Assembly (NCBI GenBank): GCA_947493165.1
Contig: CANLPY010000001.1
Coordinates: 124,001-188,000 of the forward strand
Length of the DNA stretch: 64,000 nucleotides
Direction: 5' to 3'
DNA from: an uncultured Erythrobacter sp.
Lineage (GTDB): Bacteria > Pseudomonadota > Alphaproteobacteria > Sphingomonadales > Sphingomonadaceae
Part shown: piece after piece, positions 1-9,057 of the stretch
Numbering within the stretch: the stretch's first letter is position 1
Layout of the letters: every line of letters starts with the position of its first letter
Position numbers and translations under genes: made by a program
The notes under the pieces: generated by a model
Databases searched by the model: none
Seen by the model: only the letters and a program-made list of their open reading frames with translations
Told to the model about the DNA's origin: nothing

Positions 1-483
1 AACGGCGGCCTGCGTCTCAGGCTCCAGCTCAGCGATGATGGCGCGCTGATCATCCTCGTCGAGGTCTTCGAGCAGCTGAACCGCATCATCGGTTTCCAGC
101 TGCTCTGCGATGGTTGCAACGGCCTCTGGCTCCAGCGCTTCCATCATGTCTTCGCGCACGTGATCGTTGAGCTCTGCGACCACCTCGCTCGACATCAAAT
201 CGCTTATCGCGCCAGCCAAGCCTTGCCGTTCGTCAGAATCGAACAGTTCGAGCAAATCGGCGACGTCGGCGGGGTGCAGCGGCTCAACCAGATCGTAAAC
301 GGTGCTGGTCTCACCGCCCTCAAACGCCTCGCGCACAGATTTGACGAAGCGCGGCTTCAGCCGGTTTTCTTCATCGTGCCGCTCATCATCGATCCGGTCA
401 TCCGGGCGCGCGCCATCATCGCCCGCTTCATGGGGCGGATCGGTGACCAGCAGGTCATCATCTTGGCGTGCGTCATCCGACAT
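1..483 (-). CDS. mgtE: Magnesium transporter MgtE, N-terminal part (cut by window edge)
   Basis: Only the first 161 residues are visible; the gene reads leftward from an ATG at 483 and runs off the left edge. MgtE proteins are inner-membrane Mg2+ channels whose cytosolic N domain and CBS pair sense Mg2+ and gate a C-terminal pore. Visible here are a very acidic, probably disordered leader (residues 1-40, Asp/Arg rich) and the start of the helical MgtE N domain, marked by LHPADVADLLELF at residue 69 and acidic helices such as DDAVQLLEDLDEDD. The CBS and pore domains lie outside the window, so function rests on the N domain alone. It is divergent from the cyclophilin gene, with 115 bases between them for both promoters. 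The family call is solid; Mg2+ specificity is inferred from the family. Confidence 0.88.
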   Translation of the reverse strand, partial: MSDDARQDDDLLVTDPPHEAGDDGARPDDRIDDERHDEENRLKPRFVKSVREAFEGGETSTVYDLVEPLHPADVADLLELFDSDERQGLAGAISDLMSSEVVAELNDHVREDMMEALEPEAVATIAEQLETDDAVQLLEDLDEDDQRAIIAELEPETQAAV

Positions 484-598
484 TTTGCTCGGTCTAGGCT
501 GAGCGCTCTCAAAAGCAAGCGCGCTTGTGCGCTGGTGGGGTGACAGCGCTGCACAAATCTCTATAGCGCACGGCAATATTTATACGGAGATTTCCACC

Positions 599-1045
599 AT
601 GGCTGATAAACTAACTTTCACCCTCGATTCCGGCGACGTTGTGATCAAACTGCGCCCTGATCTGGCCCCCGGCCATGTTGAACGTATTACTGAACTGGCC
701 AGCGAAGGCTTTTATGATGGTGTGATTTTCCACCGCGTGATCGATGGCTTTATGGCTCAAGGCGGCGACCCTACCGGAACCGGCATGGGCGGCAGTGATA
801 AGCCTGACCTTAAAGCGGAATTCAACGCAGAGCCGCATGTCGAAGGCACATGCTCAATGGCGCGTTCGCAAATGCCGGACAGCGCCAATTCGCAGTTCTT
901 CATCTGCTTTGGCGACACCGAATTCCTCGACGGGCAATACACCGTTTGGGGTCAGGTTGAGAGCGGCATGGAACATGTCCACGCCCTGCCAAAGGGTGAG
1001 CCACCTGCGAGCCCGGGCAAGATTGTTAAGGCGAGCGTTGGGTAA
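599..1045 (+). CDS. ppiB: Peptidyl-prolyl cis-trans isomerase, cyclophilin type (cytosolic)
   Basis: A 148 aa single-domain cyclophilin that catalyses cis-trans isomerisation of Xaa-Pro bonds during protein folding. The family core is intact: FHRVIDGFMAQGGDPTG at residues 44-60 carries the catalytic Arg and the Phe/Gln of the active site, and NSQFFI follows about 45 residues later. There is no signal peptide, so a cytosolic location is likely. An open frame continues upstream to 527, but the ATG at 599 has a purine-rich ribosome site (ACGGAGA at 584-590) and gives the standard cyclophilin N terminus. It stands alone: divergent from mgtE, with a hairpin terminator after it. The symbol ppiB is by analogy with cytosolic bacterial cyclophilins. 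Confidence 0.93.
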   Translation: MADKLTFTLDSGDVVIKLRPDLAPGHVERITELASEGFYDGVIFHRVIDGFMAQGGDPTGTGMGGSDKPDLKAEFNAEPHVEGTCSMARSQMPDSANSQFFICFGDTEFLDGQYTVWGQVESGMEHVHALPKGEPPASPGKIVKASVG

Positions 1046-1075
1046 GCGAGCCAACTCGCAGATTTAGTTCGAAAA

Positions 1076-1100
1076 GGGGCGGCCATGTGTCGCCCCGTTT
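1076..1100 (+). terminator. Hairpin terminator after the cyclophilin gene
   Basis: GGGGCG (1076-1081) pairs with CGCCCC (1091-1096) across a 9-base loop. The stem is preceded by AAAA and followed by GTTTCAATTT. It lies 30 bases after the cyclophilin stop and before miaB, so it probably separates the two transcripts. Confidence 0.5.
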
Positions 1101-1163
1101 CAATTTATCGGGAGAATCCTCGTGATTGAACCCACGCCGCATTGCGGCTAAACGCGCCCCATC

Positions 1164-2489
1164 ATGAAACCAACGACCACACCTAGGACCTACCGGGTCA
1201 AAAACTTCGGCTGCCAGATGAACGTCTATGATGGCGAGCGTATGGGAGAATTGCTGGGTGAAAAGGGCCTTGCGCCTGCGCCAGAGGGGGAGGACGCCGA
1301 TCTGGTCGTCCTCAACACCTGCCATATTCGCGAGAAGGCGGCGGAGAAGATCTATTCTGACATTGGCCGCCTGACTAAGGGTAAGACCCAGAAAAAAGCA
1401 CCGATGATTGCGGTTGCGGGCTGCGTCGCTCAGGCAGAGGGCGAGGAAATCATGACCCGCGCCCCGGCGGTGTCGATGGTTGTCGGCCCGCAGGCCTATC
1501 ACCGCTTGCCAGACATGCTGGATAAGGCAGTGCGCGGCGAGCGCTCGACCGATACGGACATGCCCGCGATTGCGAAGTTTGACAGCCTGCCAAAGCGTCG
1601 CCGCAGCTCTCCCAATGCGTTTTTGACGGTGCAGGAAGGGTGCGACAAATTCTGCACTTACTGCGTCGTGCCTTACACGAGGGGTGCGGAAATATCTCGT
1701 CCTTTCAGCCACTTGGTGGATGAGGCGCAAAAGCTGGTTGAGGCCGGTGCACGCGAAATCACTCTGCTTGGGCAGAATGTGAACGCTTGGGGCGGTGAGG
1801 ATGATGCGGGCAGGGCGGTTGGCCTTGCCGGCCTGATCCATGTGATTGCCAAGATCGATGGCTTGGAGCGTATTCGCTACACCACCAGTCATCCTAACGA
1901 CATGGATGACGCGCTGATCGCCGCCCATGGCGAGGTCGATAAGCTGATGCCTTATCTCCACTTGCCGGTGCAGTCGGGCAATGACCGCGTGCTGAAAGCG
2001 ATGAACCGCAGCCACACGGCGGAAGGCTACCTCAAATTGCTAGAACGGTTCAGAGAAGTGCGCCCTGACATCGCTTTGTCTGGTGACTTTATCGTCGGCT
2101 TTCCGGGTGAGACAGACGCAGAATTTGAAGACACGCTGAAGCTGGTTGATGAGGTTCGCTATGCGCAGGCTTACAGCTTCAAATATTCTCCGCGCCCCGG
2201 CACGCCTGCCGCGACGATGGATGACCAGATCCCGCAAGAGGTGATGGAAGAGCGGCTCGCGCGACTGCAAGATCGCCTCAGCCGCGATCAGCTCGCCTTT
2301 AATGAGGCGACGATTGGACAGGAATGCGACGTTCTGGTTGAACGCAAGGGCAAGCGTGATGGCCAATGGCTCGGCAAGTCACCGTGGCTGCAAAGTGTGT
2401 GGTTCGAAGGCGAAGCGCAAATCGGCGACATGGTTCGCGTTGACCTCATCGAAGGCCGGCCTAGTTCAATTCGCGGTGAGTTGATTTAA
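1164..2489 (+). CDS. miaB: tRNA-2-methylthio-N6-dimethylallyladenosine synthase MiaB
   Basis: A 441 aa radical-SAM methylthiotransferase that adds the 2-methylthio group to i6A37 of tRNAs reading UNN codons. The N-terminal UPF0004 domain has the three cysteines that bind the auxiliary cluster (C17, C53, C87). The radical-SAM motif is CDKFCTYC, with C160, C164 and C167 binding the SAM-reducing 4Fe-4S cluster. A TRAM-like RNA-binding tail ends the protein. Length and motif spacing are normal for MiaB. In alphaproteobacteria miaB commonly leads an operon with phoH, ybeY and corC. Here the order is kept, but two leftward genes lie between miaB and phoH, so miaB is probably transcribed separately. 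Confidence 0.97.
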   Translation: MKPTTTPRTYRVKNFGCQMNVYDGERMGELLGEKGLAPAPEGEDADLVVLNTCHIREKAAEKIYSDIGRLTKGKTQKKAPMIAVAGCVAQAEGEEIMTRAPAVSMVVGPQAYHRLPDMLDKAVRGERSTDTDMPAIAKFDSLPKRRRSSPNAFLTVQEGCDKFCTYCVVPYTRGAEISRPFSHLVDEAQKLVEAGAREITLLGQNVNAWGGEDDAGRAVGLAGLIHVIAKIDGLERIRYTTSHPNDMDDALIAAHGEVDKLMPYLHLPVQSGNDRVLKAMNRSHTAEGYLKLLERFREVRPDIALSGDFIVGFPGETDAEFEDTLKLVDEVRYAQAYSFKYSPRPGTPAATMDDQIPQEVMEERLARLQDRLSRDQLAFNEATIGQECDVLVERKGKRDGQWLGKSPWLQSVWFEGEAQIGDMVRVDLIEGRPSSIRGELI

Positions 2490-2525
2490 GCCATCAAGGC
2501 ATAGCGGGTTCGGGCCCGTACAAAG

Positions 2526-3476
2526 TCATTCTGCGCTGCTAGAACTTACCCGCTGCTCATCAACTAATAGCTTACGATAAGCGCTCGAAGTGGCCTCGTA
2601 AATTGCGGTATCGCGGGCCGTTGGATGGAGGCTGTAAAGCCCTTTCAGCATGGCCTTGTCAAAACGAGAAAGCCCCGCAGGGGTTCCATCAATATCGCTG
2701 AACAATGATAGGACGGTGGGATATTTCGGCGTAACTGCTTCTTCTGGTTCATAAGTTTCGGCGAGTAAACGCATTGTTGCGAAGTCTGCAAGCTGCGTCA
2801 GCGACGTGCCGTTAATCTCATTGATGTCAAATATAACGACTGACATGATCATATCGCGCCGAACTGTGGCGGTGAGACGCGAGCCTGACGTCTGCTGATT
2901 GAGAGCAGCTGAGGCTCCCGAGCTGCGACCGCCTCCGGTGCCACCGTCAATGCCTATAGCAACAGTTTGAAATGGTCTTCCATCGCGGCCCCTGCTCTCA
3001 ACGACGTTCCATGACCGGACGGCACCAGCGCTTTTTTCGGCTCGCGCTAGCTCGTAATTCTTCAGATCACCGAAGACAAAGCCATGCTCGTCTTTCAAAC
3101 GTTCAAAATCGGTTGCCGAGTCTTGGACTATTGCGACCAATGCGTTTGGCAGGCAGCCTTCCTCAGCAATCTGAGCACCTGCATCACGCGCATTTGCATT
3201 GATCCGATCTTCAATTACCGAGGCAAACCGATCCGCAACATTCCAAGTTGTGACGCAGAATGAATCGAAATATCGCGCCACTGGGTGGCTTGTGCGCGTC
3301 GGACGGATCAGCATTTTACTCTGATCCTCAATCTTCTCTCTCTCGTCTTCCCATGCCTCGCCTAACACGACGATGATATCTTTTTCGCTTTCAGGGGCGG
3401 AAGATTGTGCAGAAACTGTGCTGGTCCAAAATATTGGCGAGGCCAAAGTGACAATTGCAGCTAGAGCGGTGCGCAT
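2526..3476 (-). CDS. Exported protein of unknown function, tandem paralog A
   Basis: A 316 aa protein with an N-terminal signal peptide (hydrophobic residues 2-18, likely cleavage after VSAQ) and no recognised domain. It is a clear but diverged paralog of the next gene to the right (3566-4492). Both have a Cys near residue 74 inside an amphipathic helix, the core LADFATMRLLAET (LADYATMRALAST in the partner), and the C-terminal block PTVLSLFSDIDG...FDKAMLKGLY (PTILTLFQEDTA...FDQAFITGLY). The ATG at 3476 follows AAGGACGAG. The pair reads against the surrounding miaB-phoH operon and probably forms its own transcript. I cannot assign a function; a periplasmic location is inferred from the signal peptide. 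Confidence 0.75.
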   Translation of the reverse strand: MRTALAAIVTLASPIFWTSTVSAQSSAPESEKDIIVVLGEAWEDEREKIEDQSKMLIRPTRTSHPVARYFDSFCVTTWNVADRFASVIEDRINANARDAGAQIAEEGCLPNALVAIVQDSATDFERLKDEHGFVFGDLKNYELARAEKSAGAVRSWNVVESRGRDGRPFQTVAIGIDGGTGGGRSSGASAALNQQTSGSRLTATVRRDMIMSVVIFDINEINGTSLTQLADFATMRLLAETYEPEEAVTPKYPTVLSLFSDIDGTPAGLSRFDKAMLKGLYSLHPTARDTAIYEATSSAYRKLLVDEQRVSSSSAE

Positions 3477-3565
3477 TTTCTCGTCCTTTTGCAGTTTTCC
3501 TTTAAATGGTTCTGGCTGTATATGGTCCCTTTGTCGAGAGACTGTGTTATCCGATCACGGGCGCG

Positions 3566-4492
3566 TCATCGCGCTGACGATGTGGATTGGTCGGCCAGTT
3601 CCATATTGGCTGCAGTCGCTGCGATCCCGCTGTAATACTTTTTTGGCAGGGTATTGCGCGACTTTTGATAGAGCCCGGTGATAAATGCTTGATCGAAAAT
3701 GGTCAGCCCGTCAGGCGCCGTGTCTTCCTGAAACAGAGTTAGGATAGTCGGAGCGGCTGGCCCAGCATCACGGTCAATCTCTCTGGTCGAAGCGAGTGCA
3801 CGCATTGTCGCGTAATCGGCCAATTGCTGGAGCGTCTTACCGTTTGCGCTGGCCAATTCGATCAGAACCACCGCTGATCTGATTTCGCTTGTGACCGGAC
3901 TGCGCAGCCGCGATGTCGAACGCAGCCTGTTGGATACTTGCGCAAATTTGCCTTGCGCACTTTCAGGAATGGGCACCCCGTCGGCGCTGCGTAATTGCGT
4001 GGTATTCCAAGCGCGAACCGGGTCTTTTGCATCAAGAACGCGCAATCGCTGATAACCCAAAAGATGGCTTAAACTGTCCGAATCGTAAGTAAGCCAATCT
4101 GCTGGCGCGCCTTTGTTAGCCGGGATAAACTCGACCAAGACATTATGGTTGCAATTCTTGGCAGGATTGCGGCGGTTTGCGCCCAACCGGGCAGCGTTTT
4201 CAGCGATGCGGGCCTTGATCACCCTCGCAGCGTTATCAGGTAGGCCGACAACCTTTGGGCAAATCGCTTCAAAGAAGGTTCCAACCGTTCGGCCTGTGCG
4301 CGGCTTACGGACAAGTTCTGTGACCATTTCGCGCAACTCACGCTGCCGTTCTAGCTTTGTCGGAGTATCCGCCGGAGCCGTGACCACGATCTCGCCTTGA
4401 TGATCGGTCTGGGCGTTGCTGTCGCCAGCAGGCGACGCTGGTGCCTGCGCCGCAAACACGGCAACCGAGAGCATCATAGTATTGGCAAACAT
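3566..4492 (-). CDS. Exported protein of unknown function, tandem paralog B
   Basis: About 308 aa from the ATG at 4492 (a TTG one codon upstream is also possible). A hydrophobic signal peptide (VAVFAAQAPA) is followed by an acidic, probably flexible stretch, then a folded region sharing its core motifs with the neighbouring paralog: LADYATMRALAST, PTILTLF and FDQAFITGLY. Two Cys residues (ICPK and KNCNHN) match the spacing of the Cys pair in paralog A (FCVT and EGCLP), suggesting a conserved disulfide. It reads leftward toward paralog A with 89 bases between them and is divergent from phoH. Function is unknown. Tandem duplication and conserved cysteines suggest a structured periplasmic protein rather than a degraded gene. 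Confidence 0.72.
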   Translation of the reverse strand: MFANTMMLSVAVFAAQAPASPAGDSNAQTDHQGEIVVTAPADTPTKLERQRELREMVTELVRKPRTGRTVGTFFEAICPKVVGLPDNAARVIKARIAENAARLGANRRNPAKNCNHNVLVEFIPANKGAPADWLTYDSDSLSHLLGYQRLRVLDAKDPVRAWNTTQLRSADGVPIPESAQGKFAQVSNRLRSTSRLRSPVTSEIRSAVVLIELASANGKTLQQLADYATMRALASTREIDRDAGPAAPTILTLFQEDTAPDGLTIFDQAFITGLYQKSRNTLPKKYYSGIAATAANMELADQSTSSAR

Positions 4493-4682
4493 CAATGCGT
4501 CTCCTGCAGGTATGACCTATGCTTTGACTGCAATAAGCGATGCGCAAAGTAACGCAGCAATCGACGAACGTTTGATGACTTTCCACCGCTGCTGCGGGTG
4601 TGCTTGCTTGCTTTGCGCGGTGGAGCGCTTACCTTTCCGACTCAGACAGCGAGGCAATGCTCGCCGATATGCAAAGGACGCC

Positions 4683-5729
4683 ATGGGCCGTAGACCAACC
4701 AATGCCATCGATCCGGCCGCCGTGCCCGATTCCATAAATCCCGATGCCGACACAGCGCCTGATGGCAAGCGCGCGCAGACGGAACTGACATTCGAAAATC
4801 AATCATTGCTCGTGCCGCTGTTTGGGCAGTTCGATGCCAATTTGGTCCAGGTGGAAAACCGCCTGAGCGTGATGATCCATGCGCGCGGCGATAAGATTTT
4901 GATTGAAGGGCCGCAAGACAACGTCGCGCGGGCGAGAGAGACGCTGACGACGATGTATGATCGCCTGGCGAAGGGGCAGGACCTAGACAGCGGAGCGATT
5001 GAATCGCTGATTGCAATGTCGAATGAGCCGACTCTGGAAGGGATTATTAGCGGCGAGAAAAAAGAGCCGCCGATCATGATCCGCACCCGGCGCAAGACGA
5101 TTGTGCCACGCTCGGCCAATCAGATCCCCTATATGAAGCAGCTTTCGCGCGATGAGCTGATCTTTGCGCTTGGTCCGGCGGGCACGGGCAAAACCTATCT
5201 GGCCGTTGCGCAGGCCGTAAGCCAGCTGATTTCGGGCAGTGTGCAGCGCCTGATCCTGTCACGCCCAGCGGTGGAGGCGGGCGAAAAGCTTGGCTTTCTG
5301 CCCGGCGACATGAAGGAAAAGGTCGATCCGTACCTTCGCCCGATTTACGATGCGCTGTATGATTGCATGCCGCCTGAACAGGTGGAGCGGCGTATTGCGA
5401 GCGGTGAGATTGAGATTGCGCCGATTGCCTTTATGCGCGGACGGACGCTGGCCGATGCATTCGTGATTTTGGACGAGGCGCAAAACACCACGCGCGAACA
5501 GATGAAAATGTTCCTCACCCGCTTTGGTCAGAACAGCCGGATGGTCATCTGCGGCGATCCGCGCCAGGTCGATATTCCCGGCGGCGACCGGATGAGCGGG
5601 CTCGCCGATGCGGTTGATCGGCTGGAAGGCTTGGAAGGGATCGCGACCACGCGCTTCACCGCAGCGGATGTTGTGCGCCATCCAATCGTTGGCCGCATCG
5701 TTGAGGCCTATGAAGGGCCGGACGCTTAA
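4683..5729 (+). CDS. phoH: PhoH-family ATPase
   Basis: A 348 aa PhoH-like P-loop ATPase, a family tied to RNA metabolism and often encoded beside the rRNA-processing nuclease YbeY. Walker A is GPAGTGKT, Walker B is FVILDEAQNT, and the later CGDPRQVDIP motif is typical of the family; an N-terminal KH-like segment precedes the ATPase core. The frame is open back to 4416, but that region overlaps the start of the opposite-strand secreted gene. The ATG at 4683 has AAAGGA (4671-4676) at good spacing and gives the usual PhoH length, so I chose it. The stop at 5727-5729 is two bases before the ybeY start, so the genes are translationally linked. Confidence 0.94.
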   Translation: MGRRPTNAIDPAAVPDSINPDADTAPDGKRAQTELTFENQSLLVPLFGQFDANLVQVENRLSVMIHARGDKILIEGPQDNVARARETLTTMYDRLAKGQDLDSGAIESLIAMSNEPTLEGIISGEKKEPPIMIRTRRKTIVPRSANQIPYMKQLSRDELIFALGPAGTGKTYLAVAQAVSQLISGSVQRLILSRPAVEAGEKLGFLPGDMKEKVDPYLRPIYDALYDCMPPEQVERRIASGEIEIAPIAFMRGRTLADAFVILDEAQNTTREQMKMFLTRFGQNSRMVICGDPRQVDIPGGDRMSGLADAVDRLEGLEGIATTRFTAADVVRHPIVGRIVEAYEGPDA

Positions 5730-5731
5730 TA

Positions 5732-6229
5732 TTGCAACTCGACATCGACATTGAAGATTGGCCCGCTGGTGAGTGGGAGGCCCTTGCTGAGCGTGTGGCG
5801 GAAACGGCCCAAGGTGTGACCGAAGAGCTCGCCAATCCGCGTCTCACCGCCAGCCTGCTGTTCACCAATGATGCAGAGGTCCACACGCTCAATCGGGAAT
5901 GGCGAGACCGGGATAAGCCGACCAATGTTTTGAGTTTTCCTATGTTTGCGCGCGCTGATCTGTTGGCGCTCACAATTGACGGCCCGCCGGGAATGCCTCC
6001 TATTATGCTAGGCGATCTTGCGCTGGCCTATGAAACATGCGCGCGCGAGGCATTGGACAAAGGCATAAGCGTGGAGGATCACGCAAGCCATCTGATCGTT
6101 CACGGCCTGCTCCATCTGGCAGGCTATGATCACGAAATTTCCGACGAAGATGCCGACGCGATGGAGGCTCTTGAAATTGCAATCCTTGCAAAAATGGGTA
6201 TCGCAGACCCATATGCTGACCGGCTCTGA
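5732..6229 (+). CDS. ybeY: Endoribonuclease YbeY (16S rRNA maturation)
   Basis: A 165 aa zinc-dependent endoribonuclease acting in 16S rRNA 3-prime maturation and ribosome quality control. The family signature HGLLHLAGYDH, with three zinc-binding His residues, is intact near residue 125, and the upstream LNREWRDRDKPTNVLSF block is typical. The apparent start is a TTG at 5732, two bases after the phoH stop; no better ATG gives the conserved LDIDIED N terminus, so translational coupling to phoH is likely. It is the middle gene of the phoH-ybeY-corC run. Confidence 0.95.
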   Translation: MQLDIDIEDWPAGEWEALAERVAETAQGVTEELANPRLTASLLFTNDAEVHTLNREWRDRDKPTNVLSFPMFARADLLALTIDGPPGMPPIMLGDLALAYETCAREALDKGISVEDHASHLIVHGLLHLAGYDHEISDEDADAMEALEIAILAKMGIADPYADRL

Positions 6230-6268
6230 TTTTTGCAGGGCTTCTTTGGAGTGACACAGTTCAGGGCC

Positions 6269-7189
6269 ATGCCCGATTTATCATCCCCCGCCGGAGACGC
6301 GGACAGTAGCAGCGGGCTATGGGCTCGCTTTCGAAAACTAATCGGAGCCGGTGACGGCGATCGTTCCTTACGCGCGCAGCTTGAGGAGGCGATTGACGAG
6401 CACGAGGGTGAAAACCGTGAGGCTGAACCCGATGCAACTGAGGGCAATGGCGATCTTTCGCCTGCCGAACGGCAGATGCTTCGCAACCTTTTGCATTTTA
6501 GCGAGCATGACGCCGATGATGTGGCCGTCCCGCGCGGAGAAATTATCGCGGTTGATGCGTCGATCAGCTGGGAGGAGCTGGTCGCGTCATTCAGCGAAAA
6601 TGGCCACTCGCGTATGCCGGTTTATCGCGAGACACTCGATGAAGTGATTGGGATGGTCCATATCAAAGACGTGTTCCCATACTTGGCGAACGGTAAGCCG
6701 CCGCCCAAGGATTGGACGGTTCTGATGCGCCAGCCGATTTACGTGCCGCAAGTTCGCGGCGCGCTGGATGTGCTTGCGGATATGCGCGCGCGCCGGGTCC
6801 ACTTGGCTGTGGTGCTTGATGAGTTTTCAGGCACTGACGGCCTCATCACGATTGAAGATCTGGTTGAGGAGATCGTCGGCGAAATTGAGGATGAGCATGA
6901 CGAAACACCCGAAGCTCTTATCGTCGCGATTGGTGAGGGGATGTGGGATTGCGATGCGCGTGCAGAGCTTGATGATGTTGCTGACATGGTCGATCCTCGC
7001 TTGGCAGAGGTGGAGGAATCGGTCGATACATTGGGCGGCTTAGCCTTTGTTCTCGCTGAACAGGTACCGTCGGTTGGCACCCGTTTGGAACACTCAAGCG
7101 GCTGGCGGATTGAGGTGACAGCGGCGGATGAGACGCACGTTAAAAGGCTACGCTTGCACGCACCGCAAGATGCGGAAACATCAAGCTAG
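6269..7189 (+). CDS. corC: CBS-domain protein of the CorC/TlyC (HlyC) family
   Basis: About 306 aa from the ATG at 6269 (in-frame GTG at 6251 and TTG at 6233 are alternatives). Order: acidic leader, a CBS pair with the family motifs SENGHSRMPVYRETLDEVIGM and VVLDEFSGTDGLITIEDLVEE, then a C-terminal CorC/HlyC domain ending in a beta-rich tail. There is no transmembrane DUF21 domain, so this is the soluble form associated with Mg2+/Co2+ efflux or membrane functions. It follows ybeY by about 40 bases in the conserved order. In many relatives the next gene is lnt; here a LysR regulator follows instead. Confidence 0.9.
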   Translation: MPDLSSPAGDADSSSGLWARFRKLIGAGDGDRSLRAQLEEAIDEHEGENREAEPDATEGNGDLSPAERQMLRNLLHFSEHDADDVAVPRGEIIAVDASISWEELVASFSENGHSRMPVYRETLDEVIGMVHIKDVFPYLANGKPPPKDWTVLMRQPIYVPQVRGALDVLADMRARRVHLAVVLDEFSGTDGLITIEDLVEEIVGEIEDEHDETPEALIVAIGEGMWDCDARAELDDVADMVDPRLAEVEESVDTLGGLAFVLAEQVPSVGTRLEHSSGWRIEVTAADETHVKRLRLHAPQDAETSS

Positions 7190-7270
7190 CGAACAAATTT
7201 TCGCAATTCGTTCGATTTTTTGCATCCTTTGGGCTGGCATTTCGTAACTCCATCGAACAAGGAGTTGAAC

Positions 7271-8155
7271 ATGCCATCCCGCCGCCTACCACCCCTTCGC
7301 GCGCTCGAAGCCTTCATGCGCACCGTGCGCCTTGGATCGGCTCGCGCTGCTGCTGAAGAGATTGGTCTAAGCCCGTCTGCATTGTCCCGCCGGATCAGCA
7401 ATCTGGAAGAATTCGTTGGCAAGAAGCTGTTCACACGCGCGCGGCAATCGATGCAGCTCACTGATGAGGGCCAAGCATTTTATGAGGCGGTAAACCCGCA
7501 TCTGGAATCGCTTGCCCGCGCGGTAGAAAGTCAGTCCGACAATATCTCTCTTCTTCGCTTGCGGCTGGGCGTGCTGCCGCTGTTTGGTAGTCAGCGGCTG
7601 TTCCCGCGGCTGGGTGAGCTGCGTAAACGCCACCCGCTGCTGCACATTGATATCGACACCGGCCCGCACCTTGAGGACCGCGTTGGTGATACGCTCGATG
7701 CGGCTATCATTTTGAGCCAAGGGCCCAGCACGGGGCTGCATGCTGTGCGGCTCGACCACAATCTCGTCCATGCCATTTGCAGCAAGGATGTGGCGGCAAA
7801 TATTGGCGAAAACGTTGATCAAGCTGCGCTCGAAAAGCAGACTTTCCTTATCCACAACGAACTTCCAGCTAGCTTTGAGGCTTGGAAGAAGGCGCTCGGC
7901 ATGGACGACATGGACCCTGCTGCCATCGACCATTACGATTCAGGGCAATTGATGTTGGAGGCCGCCGCACAAGGGCTTGGCGTTGCGATCATGCACGATG
8001 ACCATTTGCGCCGTGCAGCGGATAACCGTTTGACCGATCTATACGGTTTGGAAGTTGAGAGCCCTTACAGTTATTGGTTTGTGTGCAAGCCGACCGCGCT
8101 TGAATTGCGTCCGGTTAGACTGTTCCACGACTGGCTCGTTAGAGCAGGACTTTAA
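7271..8155 (+). CDS. LysR-family transcriptional regulator
   Basis: A 294 aa LysR protein: an N-terminal winged helix-turn-helix (residues 5-65, with SARAAAEEIGLSPSALSRRI as the HTH) and a periplasmic-binding-like effector domain. The ATG at 7271 has a strong ribosome site AAGGAG at 7259-7264, which decides against the earlier in-frame starts. It begins 81 bases after corC and converges with the plsC gene, overlapping it by 4 bases at the stops. No divergent partner gene is adjacent, so the regulated target is not obvious. The HTH resembles GcvA-like LysR proteins; the effector is unknown. Confidence 0.9.
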   Translation: MPSRRLPPLRALEAFMRTVRLGSARAAAEEIGLSPSALSRRISNLEEFVGKKLFTRARQSMQLTDEGQAFYEAVNPHLESLARAVESQSDNISLLRLRLGVLPLFGSQRLFPRLGELRKRHPLLHIDIDTGPHLEDRVGDTLDAAIILSQGPSTGLHAVRLDHNLVHAICSKDVAANIGENVDQAALEKQTFLIHNELPASFEAWKKALGMDDMDPAAIDHYDSGQLMLEAAAQGLGVAIMHDDHLRRAADNRLTDLYGLEVESPYSYWFVCKPTALELRPVRLFHDWLVRAGL

Positions 8156-9057
8156 TCCGCTTTTTCATTGCGCTCGACCACCGCCTTGGCCTCTTCGGGC
8201 GCCTCGTACCGGATTGGCGGCACTGTGTGACGAAAGTCGCGCAGCGGCTTATCAAGCGTTTCCAGCAAAGCTTCTTCGATACGCCTGCGCGCTTCTGCAC
8301 CGATCTTCTTGCGGCCGTGGAACTCCTCCGGGCTGAACGGCTCTAGGAAGTGCAGCTTTAAGGGGAAGGTGCCGGGCCGCGCGAGCACTCGCTTGGCATT
8401 GTTGAGGCCGGTTTCATCCCCAATCCAGCCAATTTCCTCAGCCACACTACCGTAATCAAGCAGCACAGGTTGCACCATCACGCCGGGCGGGGGAGGCTCC
8501 AATACGCTGAGCATACTGGTTTTGAATGGCAGCAAAGACTGCCCATCGGTCGTGGTGCCTTCTGGAAAGACCGTGACGGCCCAGTTGTCTGAGAGGGCCT
8601 CCCTCAGCGCGTTGATCTGCTCGGCAACACCCATGCGGTGCTCTCGCTTTACGAAGACCGTGCGATTGAGCGATGCGAGCCACCCGACCACGGGCGCGTC
8701 TGCGAGTTCAGCCTTGGAAACAAAGGCAGTTCCACATGCGCCTGCCATGGACAGAATATCGAGCCATGAAATGTGGTTGGCGACGTAAAATACGTCGCGC
8801 TTCAAATGTGTGCCGATGACCTCAACACGCGCACCCGAAACCCAGGCTGCATAGCGTAAAAAGTACATCGGGATGGGTGAGCCATACGCAAATATGCGCC
8901 ACAAATAGTGGATCGGCACACAGACGATCACACCCAGTGCGAGCAAAACAGAGCGTAATATGAAGCGCGTCCACCCCATCGCCGATAGCGGCGTGGTTTT
9001 GCCATGCATTGCATCAATGCGTCTTTCGCGATCAAGGCGCTCTCGCCTAGTCGTCAC
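8152..9057 (-). CDS. 1-acyl-sn-glycerol-3-phosphate acyltransferase family (PlsC-like)
   Basis: A 301 aa membrane-bound acyltransferase of the PlsC family, which transfers acyl chains to lysophosphatidate or related lyso-lipids. Motif I is NHISWLD (NHX4D), motif III is FPEGTTTDG, and an N-terminal hydrophobic segment (residues 30-50) anchors it. The frame begins at a GTG (9057) overlapping the end of fur by 11 bases, giving translational coupling; an ATG at 9009 would remove 16 residues and is also possible. The substrate could be phospholipid or ornithine-lipid precursors and cannot be decided from sequence. Confidence 0.88.
   Translation of the reverse strand: MTTRRERLDRERRIDAMHGKTTPLSAMGWTRFILRSVLLALGVIVCVPIHYLWRIFAYGSPIPMYFLRYAAWVSGARVEVIGTHLKRDVFYVANHISWLDILSMAGACGTAFVSKAELADAPVVGWLASLNRTVFVKREHRMGVAEQINALREALSDNWAVTVFPEGTTTDGQSLLPFKTSMLSVLEPPPPGVMVQPVLLDYGSVAEEIGWIGDETGLNNAKRVLARPGTFPLKLHFLEPFSPEEFHGRKKIGAEARRRIEEALLETLDKPLRDFRHTVPPIRYEAPEEAKAVVERNEKAD

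Noticed and set aside
1026..2015. Long frame opposite miaB (329 codons)
   Set aside because: It lies antisense to a fully conserved miaB; the His/Arg-rich translation has no family features and arises from GC-rich codon bias.
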